From the NCBI GenBank assembly GCA_052400665.1, contig JBQTGK010000009.1: DNA of 64,000 nt; one strand, 5' to 3'. The notes under the pieces were generated by a model. It worked only from the letters and a program-made list of their open reading frames with translations. It ran no database searches and was not told the origin of the DNA. Positions 10,301 through 18,094 of this stretch are shown here, piece by piece. The position numbers and the translations under genes were made by a program. Position 1 is the first letter of the stretch; each line of letters opens with the position of its first letter. Source of the DNA: JBQTGK01 sp052400665. Its GTDB lineage: Bacteria; Bacteroidota; Bacteroidia; Bacteroidales; Marinifilaceae.

Positions 10301-10429
10301 ATTACAGATGCTATGTATGGTTCAATGGCCATTACTATCATTTTCGGCTTACTGTTTGCAACAGTTCTTACTCTTATTGTAGTGCCATTGCTTTATGTGA
10401 TTTTTTACGGAATAAAAGTGACTGAATAA
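7388..10429 (+). CDS. RND multidrug efflux permease (AcrB-like)
   Basis: The 1013-residue protein has the twofold RND layout: a transmembrane helix, a large periplasmic loop, a six-helix bundle, and a repeat of this plan. The intramembrane proton-relay region reads GMLVDNAIVVTDG, with Asp-Asn where AcrB has Asp-Asp, a common variant in other RND subfamilies. The C-terminal bundle contains GFLGLIGMVLKNAIVLMDQ. It exports substrates by proton (or ion) antiport through the adaptor and TolC in this operon. Substrates cannot be read from sequence. Confidence 0.94.
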   Translation: MNLTEYSLKNKIVVYFLLLIVMVGGVSSYFSMGKLEDAVFTIKTALVVTQYPGASPHEVEQEVTEVVERAAQSMDNIDEIFSSSYAGLSIVEIELEDKLRSKEMPQVWDILRKKLKDAEGNLPSGAKTPQVIDDYGDVYGMFYAITGDGFTYEELNDYAQYLKQELLPVDQVGKITLFGNRTEVVDVIIKESKKSELGVNPGIIAQAFNSQAEIAAAGSIEINDRYIRVSGNNAFKNLEEIKNTIVQVGEEQFYLKDVAEIKKSFLEPAQGLMKRNKQNAIGLGISTTKGGNVLTLAENINAKLENIRPNLPLGVEITSVYNEAKEVEKANDGFIMNLIASVAIVVVVLLLFMGWQSGLLIGSGLVFSILGTLIVMNVMNISLHRTSLAAIIIAMGMLVDNAIVVTDGTLVSLQKGMNRRKAIVDISSSTSLPLLGATLIAILAFLPVFLAPNAAGEICHDLFLVLAISLILSWFFAMTQTAITNEKFLKAPKEIKDPYASKFYQKFKGILLGTLKHRWISLFGVIGFLIISLVAFTNLRQSFFDPMQKPYFIVDYWLPEGSSVNKVEQDMLMAEKDLLENYPEVVNVTTAISQTPSRFLLAAQAENYNTSFGYLVVETHSSDETDEMIPKITEYFRDNYPQARARVKKYIAGPPIAYKVEARFMGPDPAVLRNLSEQAKAIMHNAPECGDICDDWRNKVLTWAPKYSQVKGSRAGISRSDLGNAIQQLTSTGLGIGLYRENEEKLPVMLKVDQTAKNSIEAIENTSVWSQTGAYSVPLKEVVDSISVSWENSVIKRYNRQRAITVQCDPANSDMTGATLLAAIKDKIEAIPLPSGYGIMWDGELKPSTESKEGTGTFFPMAMLLMVFIIVMLFNSVRQSLVVIAIIPLSIIGVGIGLFVTNNAFGFMAIVGFLGLIGMVLKNAIVLMDQININLESEGMKPLPAVVDAAVSRLRPVFLAAVTTILGMTPIITDAMYGSMAITIIFGLLFATVLTLIVVPLLYVIFYGIKVTE

Positions 10430-10446
10430 TCCTAAAATAAATAAAG

Positions 10447-11223
10447 ATGAAAACTGAAATAAATACGAAATATTTCTACTCAGAATTAAACGAAGGAACT
10501 CTGGTTCTTTATTTGAACTATAGTTTAATTCTGGAACAAGAAACCTTTGATCATAGAAATCAGTTATTGAGTTTTTTGGATGAGGTAAATGAAAATCAAG
10601 ATGTTAAAGTTTTGGTTATCAGAAATAATCATCCGGATTTTAACTTGGATAAATACAAAGAAAAGTGGAATGCATTATACGAGGCTAGTAATTACGAGGG
10701 TAATATTTTAAGGGTATTTAGAACATTTAATCAATTGCTTCTGAAAATTAAATCGATGCATAAGATTGTTTTTTCAGTTTACTCGAAGCCTGTTAGTGCT
10801 ATGTTGTTTAGTTTAAGCATGGCTGCAGATCTGAGATTTGTTTCGCGTGATTTTTATATTGATAACGACAACTACAATTTTGTGAATATCCCCAAAGGAG
10901 GTGCAACTTTTGTAGAATCGAACCTGATGTACGTAAATCCGGTAAAAATGCTTTTCCAGTCTGATAAGGTTCATTCATCCGATTTGCTTCAAAAACATAT
11001 TATAGATGAGGCTTATAACCAGGAAGAGTTAAAAGAAAGAGTTCTTAAGCTTGCAGAACGCTATTCAAGGTTCGATTATATCGAATTTGAAGCAGTAAAA
11101 ATAGTTCAGCAAAGCAGAATACAGAAACTTGATATTTGTTTACAAGAGGAAAATGATTATTTATTAACCTGTATTCGCAAGAAGAAAAATTTAAATGATC
11201 GGAAAATATCTCGAATTAAATAA
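10447..11223 (+). CDS. Crotonase-fold protein, catalytically divergent
   Basis: The 258-residue protein fits the enoyl-CoA hydratase/isomerase fold: an N-terminal beta strand, VKVLVIRNNHPDFNLD, then KPVSAMLFSLSMAADLRFVS, matching the oxyanion-hole helix region. The Gly-rich oxyanion segment (usually GGG) is replaced by FSLSMAAD, and the usual catalytic Glu positions are not evident, so enzyme activity is doubtful. It lies 17 bases after the permease and before TolC, an unexpected place for this fold. Its role in the pump operon is unknown. Confidence 0.65.
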   Translation: MKTEINTKYFYSELNEGTLVLYLNYSLILEQETFDHRNQLLSFLDEVNENQDVKVLVIRNNHPDFNLDKYKEKWNALYEASNYEGNILRVFRTFNQLLLKIKSMHKIVFSVYSKPVSAMLFSLSMAADLRFVSRDFYIDNDNYNFVNIPKGGATFVESNLMYVNPVKMLFQSDKVHSSDLLQKHIIDEAYNQEELKERVLKLAERYSRFDYIEFEAVKIVQQSRIQKLDICLQEENDYLLTCIRKKKNLNDRKISRIK

Positions 11224-11245
11224 TTTCAAATCCAATGAAACGAGC

Positions 11246-11335
11246 ATGATTAAAAAAATCATTAAGACTATAACAATGATTATTTTAATCTTGTGGCTTC
11301 CATCTGACAATACAAAAAAAACGATAAACAGATGA
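11246..11335 (+). CDS. 29-residue hydrophobic peptide overlapping the tolC start
   Basis: The frame encodes a short peptide, MIKKIIKTITMIILILWLPSD plus eight more residues; its TGA stop overlaps the ATG of the outer membrane gene (ATGA at 11332-11335). A basic start and a hydrophobic core suggest a membrane or leader peptide. The overlap suggests translational coupling. No family is recognised and it may be non-functional. Confidence 0.35.
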   Translation: MIKKIIKTITMIILILWLPSDNTKKTINR

Positions 11336-12684
11336 ATAATATAATAGTAAAGATATCAATGGCCCTTTTTCTTGGGCTGTTGATGATTCCAAAAATAAAT
11401 GCACAAGAAGTTTTAACACTTCACGATTGCAAACAAAAAGCAATGGACCACAACCAAACGGTAAAGTCTGCTTTATCCGATTTGGAGTCGAGTGAGGCTT
11501 CGCTAACATTGAGTAAGAGATCTATGTTGCCTGCATTTGATATATCATCAAGCTATACTTATTTATCCGATCCTAATCAGATGATTGTTCCGGGCTTTGA
11601 GTTGCCAACAGTTGATGGATTACCAAGTGGAGTATATTCTCCGGCAAGCATAAGCGATTTGGCTTATGAAAATTCTTATTCAGCAAGTTTAGGAATGAGC
11701 TTGCCTATTTATATGGGCGGAAAATTAAGACATGCAAATAAACTGTCTTCTCTTTCTTTATCAATGGCCGAGGATAATGTTGATTTAAGCAAATCTGATT
11801 TGTTATTAGATGTAGAAACAAAATACTGGAATGTTGTGTCTTTGCAGGAACAAAAAGGAGTAGTAGAGAAATCTATTGCACTTTTAACCGATGTATTAAA
11901 AGAAGTTCGCAACAGATATGAAACTGGGGTTGTAACCAAAAACGAAGTGTTAAAAACACAAGTGGAGTTAAACAATTCAAAATTGTCATTGATTGAAGTA
12001 TCCAATAATTTAGAATTGGCAAAAATGAGTTTAAATCAAAGTATTGGTAATGGAATTACATCAAAAATTAACATTCAGGACTCTATAATTAATATACCAG
12101 AGCAATTAGCTGCCATTTCGTATAGTGAAAATCATCTGGATAGCCGACCAGAAATAAAAATGCTAAACAATCAGGTAGAAATGTCTAAAGTTGAGAAAAA
12201 GATAACAAATGCTGATTATCTGCCTCAGATTGTATCTTATGCAAATTATGTGTCACAAAATCCAAATCGCTACGCACAGCAGGAAAATGAATTTACCTTT
12301 AATGCTGGTGTTACAATGAGTATTCCGGTGTTTCATTGGGGCGAGAAAAAGCTGAAGAAAGTGCAAAATAAAATTGCAATTCAAAAAGCTGAACTTGATT
12401 TGGAAGAGAGTTCTGAACTAATCATATTAGAAATAAGACAAGCAATTTTTCGTTTGAAGGAAGCTTTGGTGAAATTAGATTTTACAACAACATCACTCGA
12501 GCAGGCAAATGAAAACTTAAAACTTGAGACAAATCGTTTAATGGAAGGTGTAACAACTACCAGAGATTTATTAGATGCGCAATTGCAATGGCAACAATCA
12601 CGTGCCAGTTATATCAATGCAAAAACAGAAGTAAAAACCAACGAAGCTAAATATTATAAGTCAATTGGAGATTTAAGACTTTAG
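11332..12684 (+). CDS. TolC family outer membrane efflux protein
   Basis: The 450-residue protein has a signal peptide (ends around residue 25, PKINAQ) and two copies of the outer membrane efflux repeat, seen as long amphipathic helices with LTLHDCKQKAMDHNQTVKSA near the start and TTRDLLDAQLQWQQSRASYINA near the end. It forms the outer membrane channel for the adaptor/permease encoded upstream. It is the last gene of the operon. Confidence 0.93.
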   Translation: MNNIIVKISMALFLGLLMIPKINAQEVLTLHDCKQKAMDHNQTVKSALSDLESSEASLTLSKRSMLPAFDISSSYTYLSDPNQMIVPGFELPTVDGLPSGVYSPASISDLAYENSYSASLGMSLPIYMGGKLRHANKLSSLSLSMAEDNVDLSKSDLLLDVETKYWNVVSLQEQKGVVEKSIALLTDVLKEVRNRYETGVVTKNEVLKTQVELNNSKLSLIEVSNNLELAKMSLNQSIGNGITSKINIQDSIINIPEQLAAISYSENHLDSRPEIKMLNNQVEMSKVEKKITNADYLPQIVSYANYVSQNPNRYAQQENEFTFNAGVTMSIPVFHWGEKKLKKVQNKIAIQKAELDLEESSELIILEIRQAIFRLKEALVKLDFTTTSLEQANENLKLETNRLMEGVTTTRDLLDAQLQWQQSRASYINAKTEVKTNEAKYYKSIGDLRL

Positions 12685-13264
12685 TTTTTGAAAGCAAAAC
12701 ACAAATTAATCTAGATAATAGATATATAATTTTTTAAATAGTTTTTGGTTTAATTAGTAGGTTTGGACAGGTTGGTTGTACTAATTATTATTAGAATTTA
12801 AGATATATTCGATTTAATATTTGCGTGTTATTCGGAGGTCTAAATAACTTATTAGTGGGTATTAAGTTATTGGTTTAGGACTAAATGTCAAGTGTAAATT
12901 TTTTAATAGTAGATATTCATGTTACAGCCAGCCTGTTCTTTAATCTTTAAAATAAGTTATTTCTTTTGTATGGCTTCAGATAAAAATTGATTGAATAATG
13001 TAAGGTTAAAATATCTTAATAAAAATTAAACAAGCTAAATTAGAGAACACCCAATTGAAATAATAATTAGTTTTACTTCGATAATTTGAAAGAATAGAAC
13101 CACCTCAAAAATCTGCAATAAGCACAGATTTGATTCTGAATTCTACAGATAAATTTTAAGATTGAATAAAAGTAATGAATAATATTTTTCAATAAAGCAA
13201 CAGAAGTAAACTAAGTAAACAAATGTAGTTTATAAGGTTATATTGATATTAGAAAATCTGAATT
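12685..13264. other. 580-base intergenic region ahead of the V-ATPase operon
   Basis: No convincing gene or RNA is seen. The right end holds a possible promoter (TTG 13162-13164, TATTTTTC 13183-13190) and the TetR-type operator. The remainder is AT-rich. Confidence 0.5.
13206..13233 (+). promoter_or_regulatory. TetR operator copy 3, upstream of the V-ATPase operon
   Basis: GTAAACTA (13206-13213), 12 bases, TAGTTTAT (13226-13233), identical in 15 of 16 half-site bases and in spacing to the copy at 6228-6255. It lies 31 bases before the subunit A start codon, linking ATPase expression to the efflux regulator. Confidence 0.7.
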
Positions 13265-15037
13265 ATGGATAGTAATAATAAAAGAACAGGAAGCCTTATT
13301 TCAATTCAGGATTCTTTAGTTAAAGCTAGATTCCTGGGAGAAGTAATTATGGGGGAAACTGCTGAAATTTCAGTAGATGGAAAACTCCTTCAGGCAGAAG
13401 TGCTGCAAATAATTCCTGATCATACGAATGCAAATGCCGGAATTGTAGAAATGCAGGTGTTTGAAGATTTAACCGGAGCACAAATTGGTGATTTGGTTGA
13501 ATTTAAAGGAACGCCTTTGTCGGTGCTTTTAGGTCCGGGACTTTTAACCAGTATTTGGGACGGACTACAAAATCCATTGTATAAACTAGGAGAACAGAAT
13601 GCTTATTTGGTGCCGGGAATGAAAGCGCCAGCGCTTGATGAGGAGAAATTGTGGGATTTTACACCATCTGTAAAAGTTGGTGATATCCTAAGTGGTGGAG
13701 ATGCTATTGGGTCTGTTCCGGAAGGTAAATTACTACATAAAATTCTTGTGCCATTTAGCTTTGGCAAATGCAAAGTAGAAAGTATAATAAATAAGAATTC
13801 TGTAAATATAACACAAGAAGTTGCTGTTGTTAGCGATGAGCATAAGAATAAGCACGTTCTGAAACTGGTATTTCAACAGCCGGTAAAATCACCAATTCCG
13901 TTTAAAGAGCGAGCAATTCCAAGCCAGACCATTTCGACAGGTGTACGTGTAATTGATTTGCTGGCACCAGTAGGATATGGCGGTACGGTAGGAAATCCAG
14001 GACCATTTGGTGCAGGAAAAACAGTTTTGCAACACTCGCTTTGTAAATATGCTTTAGCTGATATAATTATTATGGCTGCATGCGGCGAACGTGCAGGAGA
14101 GGCCGTTGAGGTGTTTAAAGATTTTGCAGAATTAGACGATCCTACAACAGGTGAATCTTTAATGAACCGGATGTGTATTTTTGGTAACACCAGTTCTATG
14201 CCGGTTGCAGCACGTGAAGCCAGTGTATTTATTGCGCTAACTGTTGGGGAGTATTATCGATATCAGGGATATAATGTAATTCTTTTGGCCGATTCAACTT
14301 CTCGCTGGGCTCAGGCTCTTCGCGAACGTAGTGGGAGACAGGGAGATATTCCCGGACCGGAAGCTTTTCCGATGGATATTCCCGACCAGATTAAAGGTAT
14401 GTATCAACGCGCCGGTGCTGATGTTGCAACTGGAGGTTCATTAACATTTATTGGAACAGTATCTCCGGCAGGAGGTAACTTTCAGGAACCGGTAACACAA
14501 GCAACAATGGATGCCACCGGAGGTTTTTGGGGATTGTCTCAGGATCGTGCCGATGCAAAAAAATATCCGGCTATCGATCCGTTGGCTTATACCACTTCGG
14601 TTTACGACAGTTTTATTTCGTGGAACGATAGAAACAAAATGTTGCAAATATTGCAGGAAGCAAATGGAATCGACCAAACCATTAGTACCATTGGTTTGAA
14701 AAAAGTACCAGTCGAAAAATATGTTCTTTATCAAAAAGGACAAACCATCGATTTTTGTGTAATGCAGCAAGATGCTTTTCACGAGCTTGATGCTTGTACA
14801 CGACCCGAACGGTTGACAGTTATCAATCAGGCAGTTCAAAAATTAATCGATAATCCGATTGAATTTTCACAAAATGGAATGGAAGATGAAGAGCTGAAAG
14901 AGATGGTGAAAGCAAAATTCGACGAATTGCGCCAATGGTGGAAAGACTGGAACAGCAGTGCTTATGATGAGGAGCAAATTGCATTGTTACCACAACAAAT
15001 TGAACAGTTTATTTTACAAGAGGAGTATGCATTATGA
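13265..15037 (+). CDS. atpA: V-type ATPase catalytic subunit A
   Basis: The 590-residue protein has the usual subunit A length, with the nucleotide-binding loop GPFGAGKTVLQ around residue 245 and the downstream catalytic segment ACGERAGEAVEV. The bulge domain specific to A subunits occupies roughly residues 110-200. It hydrolyses or makes ATP in the peripheral V1 sector. It is the first gene of the operon and overlaps subunit B by 4 bases. In many Bacteroidota and Chlamydiae the E and DUF2764 genes come before it; here they follow B. Confidence 0.96.
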   Translation: MDSNNKRTGSLISIQDSLVKARFLGEVIMGETAEISVDGKLLQAEVLQIIPDHTNANAGIVEMQVFEDLTGAQIGDLVEFKGTPLSVLLGPGLLTSIWDGLQNPLYKLGEQNAYLVPGMKAPALDEEKLWDFTPSVKVGDILSGGDAIGSVPEGKLLHKILVPFSFGKCKVESIINKNSVNITQEVAVVSDEHKNKHVLKLVFQQPVKSPIPFKERAIPSQTISTGVRVIDLLAPVGYGGTVGNPGPFGAGKTVLQHSLCKYALADIIIMAACGERAGEAVEVFKDFAELDDPTTGESLMNRMCIFGNTSSMPVAAREASVFIALTVGEYYRYQGYNVILLADSTSRWAQALRERSGRQGDIPGPEAFPMDIPDQIKGMYQRAGADVATGGSLTFIGTVSPAGGNFQEPVTQATMDATGGFWGLSQDRADAKKYPAIDPLAYTTSVYDSFISWNDRNKMLQILQEANGIDQTISTIGLKKVPVEKYVLYQKGQTIDFCVMQQDAFHELDACTRPERLTVINQAVQKLIDNPIEFSQNGMEDEELKEMVKAKFDELRQWWKDWNSSAYDEEQIALLPQQIEQFILQEEYAL

Positions 15038-16344
15038 TACGAAAAGAAATAAATAAAATAAGTGAGGTTGGAAAAGCTTTGATTTCGGTAGAAGGAAATC
15101 CGGGTGTGGCGCTAAATCATGTGGTAGAGCTGCTCGAGGCAGATACAAATCAAAGTCTTTCCTTTGCAAAAGCCATTAATATTACCGAGGATTCAACTCG
15201 TTTTCAGGTGTTTAATGGTACGCAGGGATTGAGTACGAAAACAAAAATCCGAATGCACGAAGTTCCCTTAACAGCGGGTTTTTCGCATAATATGCTGGGG
15301 CGTAGTTTCGATGGAATTGGAAATGTTGCTGATGGAGGTCCTGAAGTTATTTTTGAGAAACAGGTGTCCACACGTTTGGATACTTTGAATCCTACAGCCC
15401 GTTTGGTGCCCAAGCAGGCATTGTGGACGGGTATTCCTATGATTGATGTGTTTAATACTCTGTTAAAATCGCAGAAGATTCCAATTTTCGCAGGTCCTAC
15501 CGAACCTTATAATCGTTTGCTTTCTCAAATTGCAAAAGGAGCACAGGCCGATGTAATTATTTTTGCCGGAATTGGATTAAAGTTCGATGAATATCAATAT
15601 TTCAAAGAACAGCTTTCTCAATCTGGAAACATCGATAAAACCATCATGTTTACTCACCTTGCCGGCGATTCTCAGATTAAAGGATTAATGTTGCCAGATG
15701 TAGCTCTGGGAGTAGCGCGCGAATTTGCTGATCAGGGACAAGATGTATTGGTATTGCTTACAGATATGACCAATTGGTCGAATATTTTACGAAATGTAGC
15801 CAACTATCAGGATCAGATTCCATCCCTACAGGGATATCCGGGATCGCTTTATTCTGAGTTGGCCAAGCGTTACGAAGTGGCTGCAGATATTGAAGATTCA
15901 GGTTCAATTACCATTATTGGAGCAACAACACTGGAATCGCTCGAAGATCCTGTGCCTGATAATACAGGTTACATTACCGAAGGACAGTTTTTTCTTGAGA
16001 ATGGTAAGTTGAAGTTAGCACGTTCGCTTTCGCGATTAAAACAAGCTGTTAACGGAAAAACCCGAAACGATCATCGCCCGATAATGACTGCCATGGCATC
16101 TTTACTTGCCGATGCCGAAAAAGCTTATGAAGCAGCAGAAGTTGGAGCCGCAAATGATGCATTTTCACAAAAACTTTTGCGCTACAGAGAAGATTTTATT
16201 GCAAATATGGAAGAACCATTTGGCGAACCTATTGAGCTGGAAGCTGCTCTGGATAAATGCTGGGATATTCTGAAAAGACATTTTGAACCAAATGAAACAG
16301 GTCTAAGTAAGAAACTGATTGAGGAATATTGGAGTGAGAACTAA
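15034..16344 (+). CDS. atpB: V-type ATPase subunit B
   Basis: The 436-residue non-catalytic nucleotide-binding subunit alternates with A in the V1 hexamer. Recognisable family segments are the PIFAGPTEPYNRLLSQIA region, where the Walker loop is degenerate as expected, LTDMTNWSNILRNVANYQDQIPSLQGYPG, and GSITIIGATTLE. It overlaps subunit A (ATGATAC around the upstream stop). Confidence 0.96.
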   Translation: MIRKEINKISEVGKALISVEGNPGVALNHVVELLEADTNQSLSFAKAINITEDSTRFQVFNGTQGLSTKTKIRMHEVPLTAGFSHNMLGRSFDGIGNVADGGPEVIFEKQVSTRLDTLNPTARLVPKQALWTGIPMIDVFNTLLKSQKIPIFAGPTEPYNRLLSQIAKGAQADVIIFAGIGLKFDEYQYFKEQLSQSGNIDKTIMFTHLAGDSQIKGLMLPDVALGVAREFADQGQDVLVLLTDMTNWSNILRNVANYQDQIPSLQGYPGSLYSELAKRYEVAADIEDSGSITIIGATTLESLEDPVPDNTGYITEGQFFLENGKLKLARSLSRLKQAVNGKTRNDHRPIMTAMASLLADAEKAYEAAEVGAANDAFSQKLLRYREDFIANMEEPFGEPIELEAALDKCWDILKRHFEPNETGLSKKLIEEYWSEN

Positions 16345-16371
16345 GGACTAAGCATAAAAACGACAGTAAAG

Positions 16372-16980
16372 ATGACTGATAATACTAAAGAAAATTTGGA
16401 GGGTATAGTTTCCAAATTAAAAGAAAAAGGAATAAACGCAGGAGAATCGGAAAAACAAAGAATTATTGAAGAAGCCAAAAAGCAGGCCGAAGTAATTATC
16501 GCTGAAGCGGAATTGTTAAGAAAAAATATTTTGAATGATGCGAAAATGAAAGCCGAACAGGTGGAGGGAAATTCTCGCAAAGCTATTGCTCAGGCTTCGA
16601 GAGATATGGTTGAGGCAACAAAAATATCAATTCTTCAACATTTAAAATCAGTTTTTGGGAAACAATGCGAAGCTTTATTTACTCAGGAACAATTTTTACA
16701 GGAATTGGTAAAGTCGGTTGTGAGTATAATTTCGGGAAATAAAACAGTAGCAGTGCCACAAGATACAATAAAAGCAATGGAATCATACCTATTGAAACAA
16801 TTGTTTTCGGAGCAAATTGTATTGAAACCGCTTGGCGATAGTAGCGCTAAAATTATTATGGATTCGACAGATAAAAAAGGAGTTCAGTTTGTTTTAAGTG
16901 CGCAGGATGTGGAAGAGGCTTTGTTTTCCTTATTGAATAAGGATTTGGTTGAACGGATCACTAACAATCAGGAGGAGTAG
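16372..16980 (+). CDS. atpE: V-type ATPase subunit E (peripheral stalk)
   Basis: The 202-residue protein has an N-terminal coiled coil rich in Glu, Lys and Ala (EEAKKQAEVIIAEAELLRKN, residues 31-50) and a globular C-terminal half, the plan of V-ATPase E stalk subunits. Its place between B and DUF2764 supports this. It joins V1 to the membrane subunit I. Confidence 0.8.
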   Translation: MTDNTKENLEGIVSKLKEKGINAGESEKQRIIEEAKKQAEVIIAEAELLRKNILNDAKMKAEQVEGNSRKAIAQASRDMVEATKISILQHLKSVFGKQCEALFTQEQFLQELVKSVVSIISGNKTVAVPQDTIKAMESYLLKQLFSEQIVLKPLGDSSAKIIMDSTDKKGVQFVLSAQDVEEALFSLLNKDLVERITNNQEE

Positions 16981-16982
16981 TT

Positions 16983-17486
16983 ATGTCGAACATGGTATAT
17001 CTTATGAGTAGTTTGCCATCTTTGACATTTGGGCATATTCCACCAATTTCATTGAGCGAGTTTAATAATGATGCTAAAAATCAATTGTCGGCGAAGCAGT
17101 TTAGAATGTTGGAAGCGCTTGATATAGTTGGTATAAAAGGAAATGACAATGCAGGATTGAAGAGTGTGAATAGCATGTTGGAAAGTGTGAATCGTGACCT
17201 TTCGGAAGTGCGAAAAGCCAAAATGCAAAATCGACAGCCTACTTTGGACCGATTACCAGTATCTGTTACATCAGGAAATCCGTTGGAGCGTGAAAAACAA
17301 ATCATGAAATACGTATGGGAGGAATTAGATTCCATAGAATCGGGTAAAACATTTACAATGACCGAAGTAATGGTTTATAAGCTAAAGCTACAGATTTTAT
17401 GCAGGATAAATTCCTTTGATTTGAAACGAGGAGCAGAGGTTTTGGCATCGGTTGTAAATCCAACTAAAAAAGAGGAGGATGAATAA
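16983..17486 (+). CDS. V-ATPase-associated DUF2764 family protein
   Basis: The 167-residue protein begins MVYLMSSLPSLTFGHIPPIS, the typical start of DUF2764 proteins found only inside bacterial V-ATPase operons, where it probably fills the place of a central or peripheral stalk subunit (C-like). It starts 2 bases after subunit E and its stop overlaps the subunit D start (AATAATGG). Confidence 0.8.
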   Translation: MSNMVYLMSSLPSLTFGHIPPISLSEFNNDAKNQLSAKQFRMLEALDIVGIKGNDNAGLKSVNSMLESVNRDLSEVRKAKMQNRQPTLDRLPVSVTSGNPLEREKQIMKYVWEELDSIESGKTFTMTEVMVYKLKLQILCRINSFDLKRGAEVLASVVNPTKKEEDE

Positions 17487-18094
17487 TGGCAGGTGTAAAA
17501 ATTAAATATACAAAAACCGAACAAGCTCGTCAGAAAAAGATTTTGAAGGTGTCGGAAAGGATGTTGCCTTTATTTGAAGCCATGGAAAAATCGTTGATGG
17601 CAACTGTAAATGCAATTTCGGAGCGGATTGAAGACATTAAAGAACAGATTGAGTGGAACAGAAAAGCTGCGGAAGCATGGCTTGCCGTAATGAGTGATTC
17701 GTGGGTTGATATTGATGAATTTATATCAGTAGATAAAATAATTACCAAAGCGGTTGATGTTGCCGGTGTGCGGGTGCAGCAATACGAAGGTGTTGATTTT
17801 AAAGTGATGCCCATTAACGAAGATACGCCTTTATGGGTGGATGATGCTATTGTTTTAATGCAGGATCAGTTGCAGTTGCGGGCAGAAATAAAATGTTTGA
17901 AAGATCAAATTGATTTGCTTGAAGAGGAATTGCTTGATGTTCGTGCAAGGGTAAAATTATTTGAGAATCGTCGCATACCGAATGCAAAAATGGCCATACG
18001 AAAAATTGGTTCGAAACTACAGGATGATGAGCGATTGACAATTGCGACTGCAAAAGTTGTTAAAACCAGTAAACAAGGGGAGGCCAGGCTATGA
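17486..18094 (+). CDS. atpD: V-type ATPase subunit D (central rotor stalk)
   Basis: The 202-residue protein, mostly alpha-helical, begins with KYTKTEQARQKKILKVSERML and has two long helices expected to form the central coiled-coil axle. The C-terminal KMAIRKIGSKLQDDERL stretch is typical. It overlaps DUF2764 by one base and subunit I by 4 bases. Confidence 0.9.
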   Translation: MAGVKIKYTKTEQARQKKILKVSERMLPLFEAMEKSLMATVNAISERIEDIKEQIEWNRKAAEAWLAVMSDSWVDIDEFISVDKIITKAVDVAGVRVQQYEGVDFKVMPINEDTPLWVDDAIVLMQDQLQLRAEIKCLKDQIDLLEEELLDVRARVKLFENRRIPNAKMAIRKIGSKLQDDERLTIATAKVVKTSKQGEARL

